DNA of 64,000 bases, from the NCBI RefSeq assembly GCF_000384035.1, contig NZ_KB913024.1, positions 2,877,228 through 2,941,227 of the forward strand, written 5' to 3'. A program made the position numbers and the translations under genes. Positions 8,466 to 17,455 of this stretch are shown piece after piece; the first letter of the stretch is position 1, and the number at the start of each line of letters is the position of its first letter. A model generated the notes under the pieces. The model ran no database searches, was not told the origin of the DNA, and saw nothing but the letters and a program-made list of their open reading frames with translations. The DNA is from Actinopolyspora mortivallis DSM 44261 (GTDB lineage Bacteria; Actinomycetota; Actinomycetes; Mycobacteriales; Pseudonocardiaceae).

Positions 8466-9224
8466 TCATCCGGCGACGGGGGAGAGTTCCGTCCCACAGG
8501 GGTGGGCCTCCCTGGCCCGAGCGAGGGCGGATCCGGCCGTGACCACGTCCCCGGCCAGCACCGTGCTCAGCGCCCCGCCCCCGGCCAGCGGCATCAGCGC
8601 CCACCCGTCCCCGGAGCACTCCGCGGGATCGCGGTCCCAGACCACGGCCTCGGTGGCCAGCACGCGGGCCCCTCCGAGATAGGCGTGGCTGTCGCGCAGC
8701 CGGGAGTCGGCGGTGTCGAAACCGTTGCGCAACAACGCGGTTCCGGCGCGTTCCAGCTCCAGGCGACTGCGCAGCCTGCCGGGCCGCTCCCCGCTGCGTC
8801 CCAGCACGAGGACCTCCCGGCAGCACAGCCTGGCGTGTTCGCCCATCCGGACCGCCAGTTCGGCCTCGTGTTCGGCCCGGGAGGTCACCACCGTGGGCTC
8901 GGGGAGGTACTCGACCGTGCCGCCGTCGGCCACCTCGATCCGGACCGAGCCGCGGCTTCCGCCGGGACGGTGTCCCGGAAGCGCCAGGGTGGCCGCCGTG
9001 CCACGCAGCAGCAGTCGGGCCCCCGGGCCGACGTGCACGTCCAGTTCGAGGTCGTCGCCTCCCAGCGGGGAGGTGGCCGATCCGACCAGGTGCACCACGA
9101 CCGCCCCGGAGGGTTCCTCGCGCCGACGCCGGGGGAACAGCGTCAGCGGCGCGTGGGAACGCAGCTCGCGCACCACCGAACGCCGCTCGTCCGCCTCCAC
9201 CACCAACCTGGCTCTGGAGCGCAT
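8466..9224 (-). CDS. ureD: Urease accessory protein UreD
   Basis: UreD (also UreH) is the scaffold that binds the urease apoprotein with UreF and UreG during nickel insertion. This 252-aa protein begins [10 protein letters not shown] and carries the family regions TLFPRRR..., GGDDLELDV and ARLCCREVLVLGR. The ATG overlaps the ureG stop as TGATG, so translation is coupled. It is the last gene of the urease operon; its stop lies 4 nt from the hairpin that ends the facing riboswitch. Length is normal for actinobacterial UreD. Confidence 0.9.
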   Translation of the reverse strand: MRSRARLVVEADERRSVVRELRSHAPLTLFPRRRREEPSGAVVVHLVGSATSPLGGDDLELDVHVGPGARLLLRGTAATLALPGHRPGGSRGSVRIEVADGGTVEYLPEPTVVTSRAEHEAELAVRMGEHARLCCREVLVLGRSGERPGRLRSRLELERAGTALLRNGFDTADSRLRDSHAYLGGARVLATEAVVWDRDPAECSGDGWALMPLAGGGALSTVLAGDVVTAGSALARAREAHPCGTELSPVAG

Positions 9225-9958
9225 CACACCACCGGTTCGTCGGAACGGCTCCACTCGGCGAGCCGGTGGCGCACCCAGTTCGCGGTGTCCCCGGCACTCG
9301 GGTCGTCGGTCAACGACTGGGTGATCACCGGAAGGTCCCCGCGCATCCGGTGGGCGTCCGCGCACATGACGGACATGTCGGCCCCGACCCGCTCGGCCAG
9401 GTCCACCTTGTTGATCACGAGCAGGTCCGCCGTGGTCACCCCGGGGCCGCCCTTGCGGGGAACCTTGTCCCCTCCCGCGACGTCGACGACGAAGATCTGC
9501 GCGTCGGCGAGTCCCCGGCTGAACACGGCGGTGAGGTTGTCCCCGCCACTTTCCACCAGCACCAGTTCCAGGCCGGGGTGGGCCCGCTGCAACCGCTCCA
9601 CCGCGTCGAGGTTGGCGGTGATGTCGTCCCGGATGGCGGTGTGGGGACAGGCTCCCGTCTGCACCGCCTCGATCCGGCTGGTGTCCAGCACCGCCGCGCG
9701 GCGCAGGAAGTCCGCGTCCTCGGTGGTGTAGATGTCGTTGGTGACCACGGCCAGTTCCGTCTCCGCGCCGAGGGTGCGGCACAGCGCCGCGGTCAACGCG
9801 GTCTTGCCGCTGCCGACGGGGCCTCCGATGCCGATCCGCAGTGGCCGGTCCGCGCGGCGTTCCGCGCTGAACGGGTCCGGACCGGCCGCGGTGGGGTCGA
9901 AGTCGACCGGGTGCCGGTGGGCACCGGCGGTGTGCTCGTGGGAGTGTTCAGCTGGCAA
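9224..9958 (-). CDS. ureG: Urease accessory GTPase UreG
   Basis: UreG is the SIMIBI-class GTPase that delivers Ni2+ to the urease active site. The 244-aa protein shows the Walker A loop [11 protein letters not shown] near residue 45, the metal-linked CPH motif ([12 protein letters not shown]) and [13 protein letters not shown] for guanine binding. The N-terminal 20 residues are His-rich ([12 protein letters not shown]), a plausible nickel store, which matters because no ureE is present in the operon. The start is a TTG with GGAGG 9 nt upstream and overlaps the end of ureF by 11 nt. Confidence 0.93.
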   Translation of the reverse strand: MPAEHSHEHTAGAHRHPVDFDPTAAGPDPFSAERRADRPLRIGIGGPVGSGKTALTAALCRTLGAETELAVVTNDIYTTEDADFLRRAAVLDTSRIEAVQTGACPHTAIRDDITANLDAVERLQRAHPGLELVLVESGGDNLTAVFSRGLADAQIFVVDVAGGDKVPRKGGPGVTTADLLVINKVDLAERVGADMSVMCADAHRMRGDLPVITQSLTDDPSAGDTANWVRHRLAEWSRSDEPVV

Positions 9959-10676
9959 AGAGTCGTACCTCCTCCTCGTGGTGTTTCCGGTGTGCCTGGG
10001 CGAGCAGGTCCAGCGCGGGAGCCCCCGTCGAGGGCAGTTCGGCTGCGGGCAGTCCCGCCGTGCGGGCCGCCGCCCGCGCGAGCCGCTCCGTGTCCGCCTC
10101 GAAGGCCGCCACCGCCGCGTTGGCCGCGAAGGGGTCGAGGCCGAGCAGGCGCACCGCCGCCGAGGCGGGGCCGCTGAGCGAGAGATAGGCCACCACCGCC
10201 GCCGCGTCCTTCGGCCCAGCCAGGGAACTCGCCCCCACCAGCACCCCGACCACCAGGGGGTGGTGGGGACTGTCCGTGACGCTCATCAGCTCGCGCAGCG
10301 CCGGGGAGGGCCACGCCGTCCGCCCCGCCCTGGCGGTACCGCGACCCTGCGAGCGGGAGGCAGCACGCTGGGCCGGAGAGGGAACGCGGGCGTCGTACTC
10401 GGTGTCCAGTTCGGACCAGCATCGCCGGGGAGCTTTCCGGGCCGCCGCGTGGGCAGCGGCGGCGGCGAACACGGCGGCCTGCCGTCCCGCGCCGTGCAGG
10501 CGTCCGCGCAGGAACTCCCGCAGCTCGTGCGGGCCGGTGACGGTGCCACGGTGGACGGCCTCCTCCAGACCTCCCGAGTGCGCGTGGCCGCCTCCCGGAA
10601 GGCGCGCGTCGGCCAACGCGAGCACGGCCAGCGAACTCGCCGGACCGGAGGGCGGGGGATGCTGTCGTTCGGTCAT
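9948..10676 (-). CDS. ureF: Urease accessory protein UreF
   Basis: UreF acts in the UreD-UreF-UreG complex as the activator/GTPase regulator that couples nickel delivery to lysine carbamylation. The 242-aa helical protein opens MTERQ and has the family N-terminal motif [20 protein letters not shown], followed by a long alpha-helical Ala-rich body. Start ATG at 10676 lies 13 nt after the ureC stop. Divergence in the middle part is typical of UreF. Confidence 0.88.
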   Translation of the reverse strand: MTERQHPPPSGPASSLAVLALADARLPGGGHAHSGGLEEAVHRGTVTGPHELREFLRGRLHGAGRQAAVFAAAAAHAAARKAPRRCWSELDTEYDARVPSPAQRAASRSQGRGTARAGRTAWPSPALRELMSVTDSPHHPLVVGVLVGASSLAGPKDAAAVVAYLSLSGPASAAVRLLGLDPFAANAAVAAFEADTERLARAAARTAGLPAAELPSTGAPALDLLAQAHRKHHEEEVRLFAS

Positions 10677-10689
10677 CACACTCGTCGCC

Positions 10690-12429
10690 TCAGAACAGGA
10701 AGTAGCGCTGTGCCAGGGGAACCTCGTCCACCGGTTCGGGTTCGACGAGTTCGCCCTCGACGCGCACCGCGAAGCTGTCCGGGTCCACCTCGATCTCGGG
10801 AGTGGCCTCGTTGAGCGGCATGTCGGCCTTGGTGACCCCGCGGGTGTCGGAGACACCGACCAGCCCGCTGCGCAGTCCCAGCCGCTCGTCCAACCCGGAC
10901 TCCAGGGACTCGGGCGCGACGAAGAACAGCGACCCCGCCGCCGGGGCGCCTCCCCGCTGCCCGAACATCGGGCGGGAGAGCACCGGCTGCGGCGTGGGGA
11001 TGGAGGCGTTGGCGTCCCCCATCGCCGCCCGGACGGGGAAACCGCTCTTGAGCACCATGTGCGGACGAACCCCGAAGAACTTCGGCTCCCACAGCACGAG
11101 GTCGGCGAGCTTGCCCGTTTCCACCGAGCCGACCGAGCCCTGGATGCCGTGCGCCACGGCCGGGGCGATCGTGTACTTGGCCACGTAGCGCCGGGCGCGC
11201 AGGTTGTCGGCGTCGGTGTCCGTCGGCAGGGGTCCCCGTCGCCTCTTCATGGCGTGGGCCGTCTGCCAGGTCCGTGTCACGACCTCACCGATCCGTCCCA
11301 TCGCCTGGGCGTCCGAGCCCATCATCGAGATGGCGCCGAGGTCGTGCAGCACGTCCTCGGCCGCGATGGTGGTGGGGCGGATGCGGCTCTCGGCGAAGGC
11401 CAGGTCCTCGGGCACCGAGGGGTTCAGGTGGTGGCACACCATCAGCATGTCCAGGTGCTCGTCGATGGTGTTGACCGTGTGGGGGCGCGTGGGGTTCGTC
11501 GAGGAGGGCAGCACGTTGGACCGCGCGGCCACCCGGATCACGTCCGGCGCGTGGCCGCCGCCCGCTCCCTCGGCGTGGTAGGCGTTGATGGAGCGCTCGC
11601 CGATGGCCCGCAGGGTGGACTCGAGGAATCCGGCCTCGTTGAGCGTGTCGGTGTGGATGGCCACCTGCACGCCGCTGCGTTCGGCCACGCGCAGAGCGGT
11701 GTCCACGGCCACCGGTGTGGCGCCCCAGTCCTCGTGCAGTTTGAGTCCGCCCGCCCCGGCCCGCAGCTGCTCCTCCAACGGCTCCTCGGCCGCCGTGTTC
11801 CCCTTGCCCAACAGGAGGATGTTCACCGGGGAGTCGTCCAGGGAGCGCAACATCCGTCCCAGGTGCCAGGCCCCGGGGGTGACGGTGGTGGCCTTGGAAC
11901 CCTCGGTGGGGCCTGTTCCCCCGCCGACCAGAGTGGTCACTCCGGAGGCCAGCGCCGTGTCGACCTCCTGTGGGCAGACGAAGTGCACGTGGCAGTCGAT
12001 GCCGCCCGCCGTGAGGATCCGACCGTTGCCGGAGATCACCTCGGTGGAGGGGCCGATCACCATCGCCGGATCCACCCCGTCGGCCGTGTCCGGGTTCCCG
12101 GACTTGCCGATGCCGACGATCCTGCCGTCCCGGATGGCCACGTCGGCCTTGACCACTCCCCAGTGGTCCAGGATCACCGCTCCGGTGATGACCGTGTCCG
12201 GAGTTCCCTCCGCCCGGGTGGCCACCGACTGGCCCATGGACTCGCGGACGACCTTGCCGCCCCCGAACACCGTCTCCTCCCCCGAGCCTCCCTCTCCCCG
12301 GGAGAGGTCGCGGGTGACCTCGACCAGCAGATCGGTGTCGGCCAGCCGTATCCGGTCACCGGTGGTGGGACCGAACAGCTCCACATAACGTTGCCGGGAG
12401 ATCTCCGGCTCCGCCTCGTCCCCGCTCAC
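10690..12429 (-). CDS. ureC: Urease alpha subunit
   Basis: This is the catalytic subunit, 579 aa, hydrolysing urea to ammonia and carbamate in the cytoplasm. Nickel-site residues are all visible: CHVHF (two His), the carbamylated Lys in [13 protein letters not shown] and HAEGAGGG (His ligands), the flap MVCHHLN with Cys and His, and GSDAQAMGR with the last Asp ligand. The GTG start overlaps the ureB stop as GTGA. The protein looks full length and intact, so the urease is probably functional. Confidence 0.96.
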   Translation of the reverse strand: MSGDEAEPEISRQRYVELFGPTTGDRIRLADTDLLVEVTRDLSRGEGGSGEETVFGGGKVVRESMGQSVATRAEGTPDTVITGAVILDHWGVVKADVAIRDGRIVGIGKSGNPDTADGVDPAMVIGPSTEVISGNGRILTAGGIDCHVHFVCPQEVDTALASGVTTLVGGGTGPTEGSKATTVTPGAWHLGRMLRSLDDSPVNILLLGKGNTAAEEPLEEQLRAGAGGLKLHEDWGATPVAVDTALRVAERSGVQVAIHTDTLNEAGFLESTLRAIGERSINAYHAEGAGGGHAPDVIRVAARSNVLPSSTNPTRPHTVNTIDEHLDMLMVCHHLNPSVPEDLAFAESRIRPTTIAAEDVLHDLGAISMMGSDAQAMGRIGEVVTRTWQTAHAMKRRRGPLPTDTDADNLRARRYVAKYTIAPAVAHGIQGSVGSVETGKLADLVLWEPKFFGVRPHMVLKSGFPVRAAMGDANASIPTPQPVLSRPMFGQRGGAPAAGSLFFVAPESLESGLDERLGLRSGLVGVSDTRGVTKADMPLNEATPEIEVDPDSFAVRVEGELVEPEPVDEVPLAQRYFLF

Positions 12430-12776
12430 GACCGTTCCTCCTCTCCCACGGTCTCCCGTTCGGCACGGCGGTCCAGGTCCCCGGAGTACTCGGGACGCAG
12501 GCCCGGCACGGTGCGGCGTCCCCCGATCGGAACCAGCCGCACCTCGCGTTCGACTCCGGGTTCGAAACGCACGGCCGTTCCGGCGGGAATGTCCAGCCGG
12601 TGTCCCCACGCGGCCGTCCTGTCGAACGACAGCTCCGGGTTGGCCGCGGCGAAGTGATAGTGCGAACCGACCTGAACCGGCCGGTCGGCCTCGTTGACCA
12701 CGAGCAGTCGGATCCGCTCACGCCCGGGATGCAGGGGAACCGGTTCGCTGCCGGGAAGGATCTCTCCTGGACGCAC
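12426..12776 (-). CDS. ureB: Urease beta subunit
   Basis: The 116-aa structural subunit begins MRPGEILPG and contains the family core [20 protein letters not shown] and the typical ending region with [10 protein letters not shown]. It packs around the alpha subunit in the (UreABC)3 urease. The gene starts 8 nt after ureA ends and overlaps ureC by 4 nt. The last residues (EEERS) are more charged than in most homologues. Confidence 0.94.
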   Translation of the reverse strand: MRPGEILPGSEPVPLHPGRERIRLLVVNEADRPVQVGSHYHFAAANPELSFDRTAAWGHRLDIPAGTAVRFEPGVEREVRLVPIGGRRTVPGLRPEYSGDLDRRAERETVGEEERS

Positions 12777-12784
12777 TGGGACTC

Positions 12785-13087
12785 CTACTGGATCGGCGCG
12801 TGCACGGTGACGAGCTTCGTTCCGTCCGGGAAGGTGGCCTCCACCTGCACGTCGTCGATCATCTCGGCCACCCCGTCCATGACCTGTTCCCGACTCAGTA
12901 CGTGACGTGCGCTGGACATCAGCTCGGAGACGCTACGTCCCTCCCGGGCCCCCTCGACCACGTGGTCGGTGATCAGCGCGACCGCCTCGGGGTGGTTCAT
13001 CCTCAGCCCGCGCTCCAGTCTGCTCCGCGCGAGCTGCGCCGCGACGTAGACGAGCAGCTTGTCACGTTCCTGGGGTGCGAGGTGCAT
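12785..13087 (-). CDS. ureA: Urease gamma subunit
   Basis: The 100-aa structural subunit carries the standard landmarks: [12 protein letters not shown] at the start, [16 protein letters not shown] in the middle and [16 protein letters not shown] at the end. It is the first gene of ureABCFGD. No clear Shine-Dalgarno precedes the ATG. The AT-rich run just upstream on the minus strand (GCTAAAAACG) could be a -10 region for a leaderless or short-leader transcript; this is a guess. Confidence 0.95.
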   Translation of the reverse strand: MHLAPQERDKLLVYVAAQLARSRLERGLRMNHPEAVALITDHVVEGAREGRSVSELMSSARHVLSREQVMDGVAEMIDDVQVEATFPDGTKLVTVHAPIQ

Positions 13088-13335
13088 GACGCGTTTTTAG
13101 CATCGCGAACTTTTTTCGGCAGCACGCACAACACGAACGTCACCGGAAAGAAACAAATCCGTCCGGTTCGGACCGGATCGTCACTCCGCGTCCGTTTCGT
13201 CGCCGGTGAGCGGCTCGCCGCACCGGAGGCGAACCCGCCGCGGGCCGGGGCGGGAAACAGTCCCGCAACCCCGGGAAACACACGGGAACCCGTCGAACCA
13301 CCCTCGCGGACTCCTCGACGGCGGTCCCGCCTGGA

Positions 13336-14238
13336 TCAGGCCGTTTCCACACCCCGCCGGGCTGTGCGAGCAACCCCCGCGATGTCCACCGGCTCGGCGG
13401 GCACGGGACACGCCTTCGGCAGCCACTCCGCGGCGGTGCGCCACGCCCAGTCGATCAGGGCCGCGGAGTGCTTGAACGAGTAGGGGGAGAGCCGGTCGAC
13501 CTTCGGAGCGGGCAGCACGTAGAGCTCACAACGCGCGGCGTTGAGCTGCATGTCCAGTTCGGAGGCCGCGTACATGGCCGCGCTCAACGCGGCACCGTTG
13601 ACCGCCGGAATGGATCCGCCCACTCCCTTGTCGGGGAGCTGTTCGAAGTCCGCCGAGTCCAGCGGCCGTTTTCCCCCGCACGGCAGCACGTACACCCGCT
13701 CCGCGCCCTGCTCCACGGCGCGGCTGATGGGCATGAACGCGGCCGGGCCACCGTCGACGAAACGACGTCCTCCGATCTCCACCGGGGGGAACACGCCGGG
13801 GATGGCGCAGGAGGCCACCAGGGCGGGCAGGGCCGGGCCACTCGTGAAGTAGGCGGCCTCGCCGCTCTCCAGGTCGGTGGCGGTGACCGTGAGGGGCACC
13901 TCGGCCTGGTCGAGACGCCGGAAGGGCAACGTGCGATGCAGCCACCCGGCCAGTCCCCTGTTGCTCATCAGGTGGTCGGACAGTCCGAGCTTCCCGGCCA
14001 GGATCCGCATCGGTTCGACCGGGAACACTTCACCGCGCCGCATCGTCCGCCAGATCTCGCGCAGCCGCTCGGCACCGCGCGGCGTGGGGTCGGCGGCCAG
14101 CCAGGCCGAGTTCAACGCCCCGGCGGAAGTGCCGAGCAGCATGTCCGGTGGGGACTCCACCTCGAACAACGCGCTGACCAGACCAGCCTGCACGGCCCCG
14201 AACGTGGATCCGCCCGGAAGCACCCACGCCGTCGACAT
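13336..14238 (-). CDS. Patatin-like phospholipase
   Basis: The 300-aa protein is a patatin-family serine hydrolase. It has the Gly-rich oxyanion loop PGGSTFGAVQAG near residue 8, the nucleophile elbow GTSAG near residue 35 and the catalytic Asp in FVDGGPAAFMP near residue 175, so the Ser-Asp dyad is complete. No signal peptide or membrane segment is present, so it likely acts on lipids from the cytoplasmic side. The ATG at 14238 has AGGGGG 7 nt upstream. It may be expressed alone; urease lies 248 bp downstream on the same strand. Confidence 0.88.
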   Translation of the reverse strand: MSTAWVLPGGSTFGAVQAGLVSALFEVESPPDMLLGTSAGALNSAWLAADPTPRGAERLREIWRTMRRGEVFPVEPMRILAGKLGLSDHLMSNRGLAGWLHRTLPFRRLDQAEVPLTVTATDLESGEAAYFTSGPALPALVASCAIPGVFPPVEIGGRRFVDGGPAAFMPISRAVEQGAERVYVLPCGGKRPLDSADFEQLPDKGVGGSIPAVNGAALSAAMYAASELDMQLNAARCELYVLPAPKVDRLSPYSFKHSAALIDWAWRTAAEWLPKACPVPAEPVDIAGVARTARRGVETA

Positions 14239-14385
14239 CCGTGTCCCCCTCGTCTCGGACTCCGCCGTTCTCGTGTTCGGGGCACCTGCCGGTGGCGGTG
14301 GCCGCCACGGACACCCCGCGCACACGGTGTCCCAGGATATCGGGTTCTGCCTCGCCCCCTCGCCGCACGGCACCCGCGGCGGGAG

Positions 14386-14853
14386 TCACTCCCGTTCCAT
14401 CCGGCCGCGCCCGCGGGTGCGCTTGATCGCGGAACGGTGCCGTTTGTCCTCCAGCCTCCTGCGCTTCGCCCCGGTGCTGGGTCCGCCGCGCCTGCGGGGA
14501 GCCGGGGCGGGGCGCAACGCCTCGGCCAGCAGGTCGGCGAGCCTGCGCCGGGCCTGCCTCCGGTTGGCGAGCTGGCTGCGTCTGCCGTCCTCCGCCACGG
14601 TCAACGCTCCCGCGGAGATCCTGTGGGAGAGCCGTGTGAGCACCTGCTCGCGCTGCCGCCGCGAGAGCGCCCGCGAACTCTCCGGGAAGAACACGAGTTC
14701 GACCCGGGACTCGGTGGTGTTCACGTGCTGGCCTCCCGGCCCGGAGGACCGGGAGAACCGTTCCACGAGTTCGGACTCCGGGATGCTCACACGGTGGTTC
14801 ACGCGCAGTTCGTCGGCCACACCCCGAGCATCCCGCCCGGCCTGCTCGGACAT
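14386..14853 (-). CDS. arfB: Peptidyl-tRNA hydrolase ArfB (alternative ribosome rescue)
   Basis: The 155-aa protein has the release-factor catalytic motif SGPGGQHVN near residue 40 followed by a basic C-terminal tail (KRRRLEDKRHRS and similar) that in ArfB enters the empty mRNA channel of stalled ribosomes. It lacks the codon-recognition domains of RF1/RF2. Its role is to release peptides from ribosomes stuck on broken mRNA. The ATG at 14853 is used because sequence before it does not resemble the family. The hairpin at 14899-14933 separates it from the upstream aldehyde dehydrogenase operon. Confidence 0.88.
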   Translation of the reverse strand: MSEQAGRDARGVADELRVNHRVSIPESELVERFSRSSGPGGQHVNTTESRVELVFFPESSRALSRRQREQVLTRLSHRISAGALTVAEDGRRSQLANRRQARRRLADLLAEALRPAPAPRRRGGPSTGAKRRRLEDKRHRSAIKRTRGRGRMERE

Positions 14854-14898
14854 CAATCCGGAATCCGTCCGGTGTTCCGGGACGTGAGCCGCGACACC

Positions 14899-14933
14899 CG
14901 TCCCGGTGCGGAGGTGGTCTCCGCACCGGGACG
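14899..14933. terminator. Terminator of the sugar-acid operon
   Basis: A perfect 15-bp stem (CGTCCCGGTGCGGAG at 14899-14913, CTCCGCACCGGGACG at 14919-14933) with a 5-nt loop begins 14 nt after the aldehyde dehydrogenase stop on the minus strand. It marks the end of the four-gene operon. Confidence 0.75.
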
Positions 14934-14946
14934 CGGGGACCACCAC

Positions 14947-16413
14947 TCAGCAGTGCCGGACCCCGTCCACCCGACGCGGGATCCCGAGGGGGTTGTCGTC
15001 CCGCAGCGCCTCGGGAAGCACCACCCGCGGCGAGTTCTGGAAGGAGACCGGCCGCAGGAAGCGCTCCACGGCGGCGGTCCCCACCGAGGTGTGCGTGGGG
15101 GCCGTGGTCGCCGGGTAGGGTCCACCGTGCTGCATCGCGTGGGTGACGCTGACCCCGGTGGGCCATCCGTTCCACACCAGGCGCCCCGCCCTGCGGCGCA
15201 GGATCCCGAACAGGGAGGCGACCGGCTGCTCGTCCTCCTCGCCGTGGACCGTGGCGGTCAGCTCGCCAGAGAACCGTTCGGCCACGCGGAACAGTTCCGT
15301 GGTGTCGGAGTAGGCGACCAGCACCGACACGGGGCCGAAGCACTCCCGCAGCAGCTCGTCCGAGTGGTCGAGGAACTCGTTCGCCCCGGTGGCCAGCAGG
15401 GTGGGGCTCACCCCCTCCTCGGTGCTGGTCCCGGCGACCAGCTCCCGCACCGCCGAGTGCCCCCGCAGGGACGCCAGGGTGTCGTGGAAGGCGTGCTCGA
15501 TGTCCGGGTTGAGCATCGGGGCGGCGGAACGCTTCCCCACCTCGGCGAGCAGGGTTTCCTCGAAGGTCGGCAGCTGCTCGCGTGGAACGAACAGCAGTCC
15601 CGGTTTGGTGCAGAACTGCCCGACACCCAGGGTGTAGGAGTCCAGGTAGCCGCGGGCTATCTCGGCTCCGCGCCGCCAGGCCGCCTCCGGGGTGACGAAC
15701 GCCGGGTTCACGCTGCCCATCTCGGCGTAGAAGGGGATGGGTTCGGCCCGGGAACACGCCAGGTCGAACAACGCGCGACCACCGCCGTGCGAACCGGTGA
15801 AGGCCCCGGCGCGGATCCGTTCGTCGAGCAGCGCCGCGCGCGCGGTGTCGGTGCCCTCGACGAGCGCGAAGGTCCCCTCGGGCGCGCCGCCCTCGGCCAG
15901 TGCTCCCTCGACGAGCTCGGCGGTGCGCCGGGACAGTTCGGGGTGTCCGGGATGGGCCTTGACCACCACGGGGCATCCGGCGGCCAGGGCCGAGGCCGTG
16001 TCCCCACCGGCCACGCTGAACGCGAAGGGGAAGTTGCTGGCCGCGAACACCAGAACCGGCCCGAGCGGCAGGTGCATCCGACGCAGGTCCGGGCGGGCCC
16101 CGGTGGGCCACTCCGGATCCGCGGAGTCGATCGTGGCCGCCAGGTGGGCGCCCTCCTCGACGAGGTCACCAAACAGGCGCAGTTGGAACGTGGTGCGCAC
16201 CAGCTCTCCGCGCAGCCGCCCCTCCGGCAGGTTGCTCTCCCGCTGTGCCAGGGGAACGAGCTCCTCGCCCGCCGCGTCCAGCGTGTCGGCGATCCCACGC
16301 AGCAGCCGGGCCGTGTCCGCCGGCCGGAAACCTTCCAGCTTCTCGGAGGCGGCGCTGGCCCTGTCGAGCACGGAGTCGAGAGCCTCGGTGGTGCTCGGAG
16401 GTGTCGTTGTCAT
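14947..16413 (-). CDS. Aldehyde dehydrogenase, 2,5-dioxovalerate (ketoglutarate semialdehyde) type
   Basis: The 488-aa enzyme belongs to the ALDH group that oxidises alpha-ketoglutaric semialdehyde to 2-oxoglutarate. Visible are the NAD(P)-binding segment VFAASNFPFAFSVAGGDTAS, the FTGSHGGG loop, the catalytic Glu in YAEMGSVNP and the catalytic Cys in GQFCTKPG near residue 295. It is the last gene of the operon with a DgoD-like dehydratase and an alcohol dehydrogenase, which fits the last oxidative step in breakdown of a sugar acid. The exact substrate is inferred. Confidence 0.85.
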   Translation of the reverse strand: MTTTPPSTTEALDSVLDRASAASEKLEGFRPADTARLLRGIADTLDAAGEELVPLAQRESNLPEGRLRGELVRTTFQLRLFGDLVEEGAHLAATIDSADPEWPTGARPDLRRMHLPLGPVLVFAASNFPFAFSVAGGDTASALAAGCPVVVKAHPGHPELSRRTAELVEGALAEGGAPEGTFALVEGTDTARAALLDERIRAGAFTGSHGGGRALFDLACSRAEPIPFYAEMGSVNPAFVTPEAAWRRGAEIARGYLDSYTLGVGQFCTKPGLLFVPREQLPTFEETLLAEVGKRSAAPMLNPDIEHAFHDTLASLRGHSAVRELVAGTSTEEGVSPTLLATGANEFLDHSDELLRECFGPVSVLVAYSDTTELFRVAERFSGELTATVHGEEDEQPVASLFGILRRRAGRLVWNGWPTGVSVTHAMQHGGPYPATTAPTHTSVGTAAVERFLRPVSFQNSPRVVLPEALRDDNPLGIPRRVDGVRHC

Positions 16414-16447
16414 GGAGTGTGCAACCTCCTCGGGTATTCGTCGTCGT

Positions 16448-17455
16448 TCACGGCCTCAGCAGCGTCTTCACGTTCCGTTCCAGGGAACGCAGTGCCCGCT
16501 CGGCCTCCTCCAGTCCGAACTCCTCGGTGACGATCACCCCGGGGTCGAGCGCCCCACTGGTGAAACTCGACACGGCGTGCACCCAGGCGTGGGAGGGAGC
16601 GCCGAACACGGTGTGCACCGTCAGCTGCGAGAGAACCAGCCGGGCCGGATCCAGTGGGACGGAGTCCTGGGCGGCGACCCCGGTGAGCACCACCCGTCCG
16701 GCGGGTCGGGCGAGGGCGGTGGCCAGTTCCGCCGTGCCCGAGACCCCCGCCGCCTCCACTACCGCGTCGTAACCACCGAGTTCGCCCCGCGCCCGCTCCG
16801 GGGAACACACCCGGCTCGCCCCGCAGTTCTCGGCGAGTTCCGCGCGACGCTCGTTCGGCTCCACCATGGTCAGTTCACCGGGTGAGGAGGCCGCGATCAG
16901 CTGGGTGGTCAGCAGTCCCAGACTGCCGCCGCCGACCACGGCCACCCGTTCGCCCGGCACCGGGGCGAGTTTGAGCGTGGCCGCCGCCGCGCACGCGGCG
17001 GGCTCCAGCGCGGCGGCGCTGCGCGGGTCGGCGTGGTCGGGCAGCACGTGCAGCAGCCGGGCGGGCAGGGTCAGCCAGTCCGCCCAGGCCCCCGGGCTGG
17101 TGAACCCGGTCTCGTCGTACTCGGCGGCGCAGAGGTTGGTGTCCCCTCGACGGCACCGCGGGCACACCCCGCAGGAGCGGAACCCCTCGCCCACCACGAG
17201 CCGCCCGAGCAGCCCCTCGTCCACACCGGTGCCGACCGCCGCGACCCTGCCGGACCACTCGTGGCCGGGCACCACCGGGTAACGGACGAAGCCCTCGGGC
17301 CGTCCACCGGTGAAGACCTCCCGGTCGGAGCCACAGATGCCGCTGTAGGCCACCTCGACCAGGGCCTCGCCGGGGCCGGGCGGTGTCGGATCGGTGGGAA
17401 CCAGGCGGAGCACGCCCGGTTCCTCGATCCGCACCGCGCGGGGCGCGTCGCTCAT
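16448..17455 (-). CDS. Zinc-dependent medium-chain alcohol/polyol dehydrogenase
   Basis: The 335-aa protein is an MDR-family dehydrogenase. Catalytic zinc region SGICGSDRE and GHEWSGRV, and the structural zinc cluster CGVCPRCRRGDTNLC near residue 90, are intact; the Rossmann motif VVGGGSLGLL is near residue 165. It resembles threonine/galactitol/L-galactonate-type dehydrogenases acting on a sugar or sugar acid. Its ATG overlaps the dehydratase stop as ATGA. Substrate unknown, but the operon suggests oxidation of a sugar acid hydroxyl. Confidence 0.85.
   Translation of the reverse strand: MSDAPRAVRIEEPGVLRLVPTDPTPPGPGEALVEVAYSGICGSDREVFTGGRPEGFVRYPVVPGHEWSGRVAAVGTGVDEGLLGRLVVGEGFRSCGVCPRCRRGDTNLCAAEYDETGFTSPGAWADWLTLPARLLHVLPDHADPRSAAALEPAACAAAATLKLAPVPGERVAVVGGGSLGLLTTQLIAASSPGELTMVEPNERRAELAENCGASRVCSPERARGELGGYDAVVEAAGVSGTAELATALARPAGRVVLTGVAAQDSVPLDPARLVLSQLTVHTVFGAPSHAWVHAVSSFTSGALDPGVIVTEEFGLEEAERALRSLERNVKTLLRP

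Noticed and set aside
10276-12657. A 793-codon open frame opposite ureC
   Set aside because: UreC is unmistakable on the other strand; the opposite frame has no family features and is His/Arg/Gly-rich. It is noted only because an antisense transcript from the orphan riboswitch could pass through it.
13468-16530. A 1,020-codon open frame on the plus strand
   Set aside because: It runs antisense to the patatin, arfB and aldehyde dehydrogenase genes, which are clear family members. Long opposite frames are common in DNA this rich in GC, and its translation is low-complexity Arg/Gly/His.
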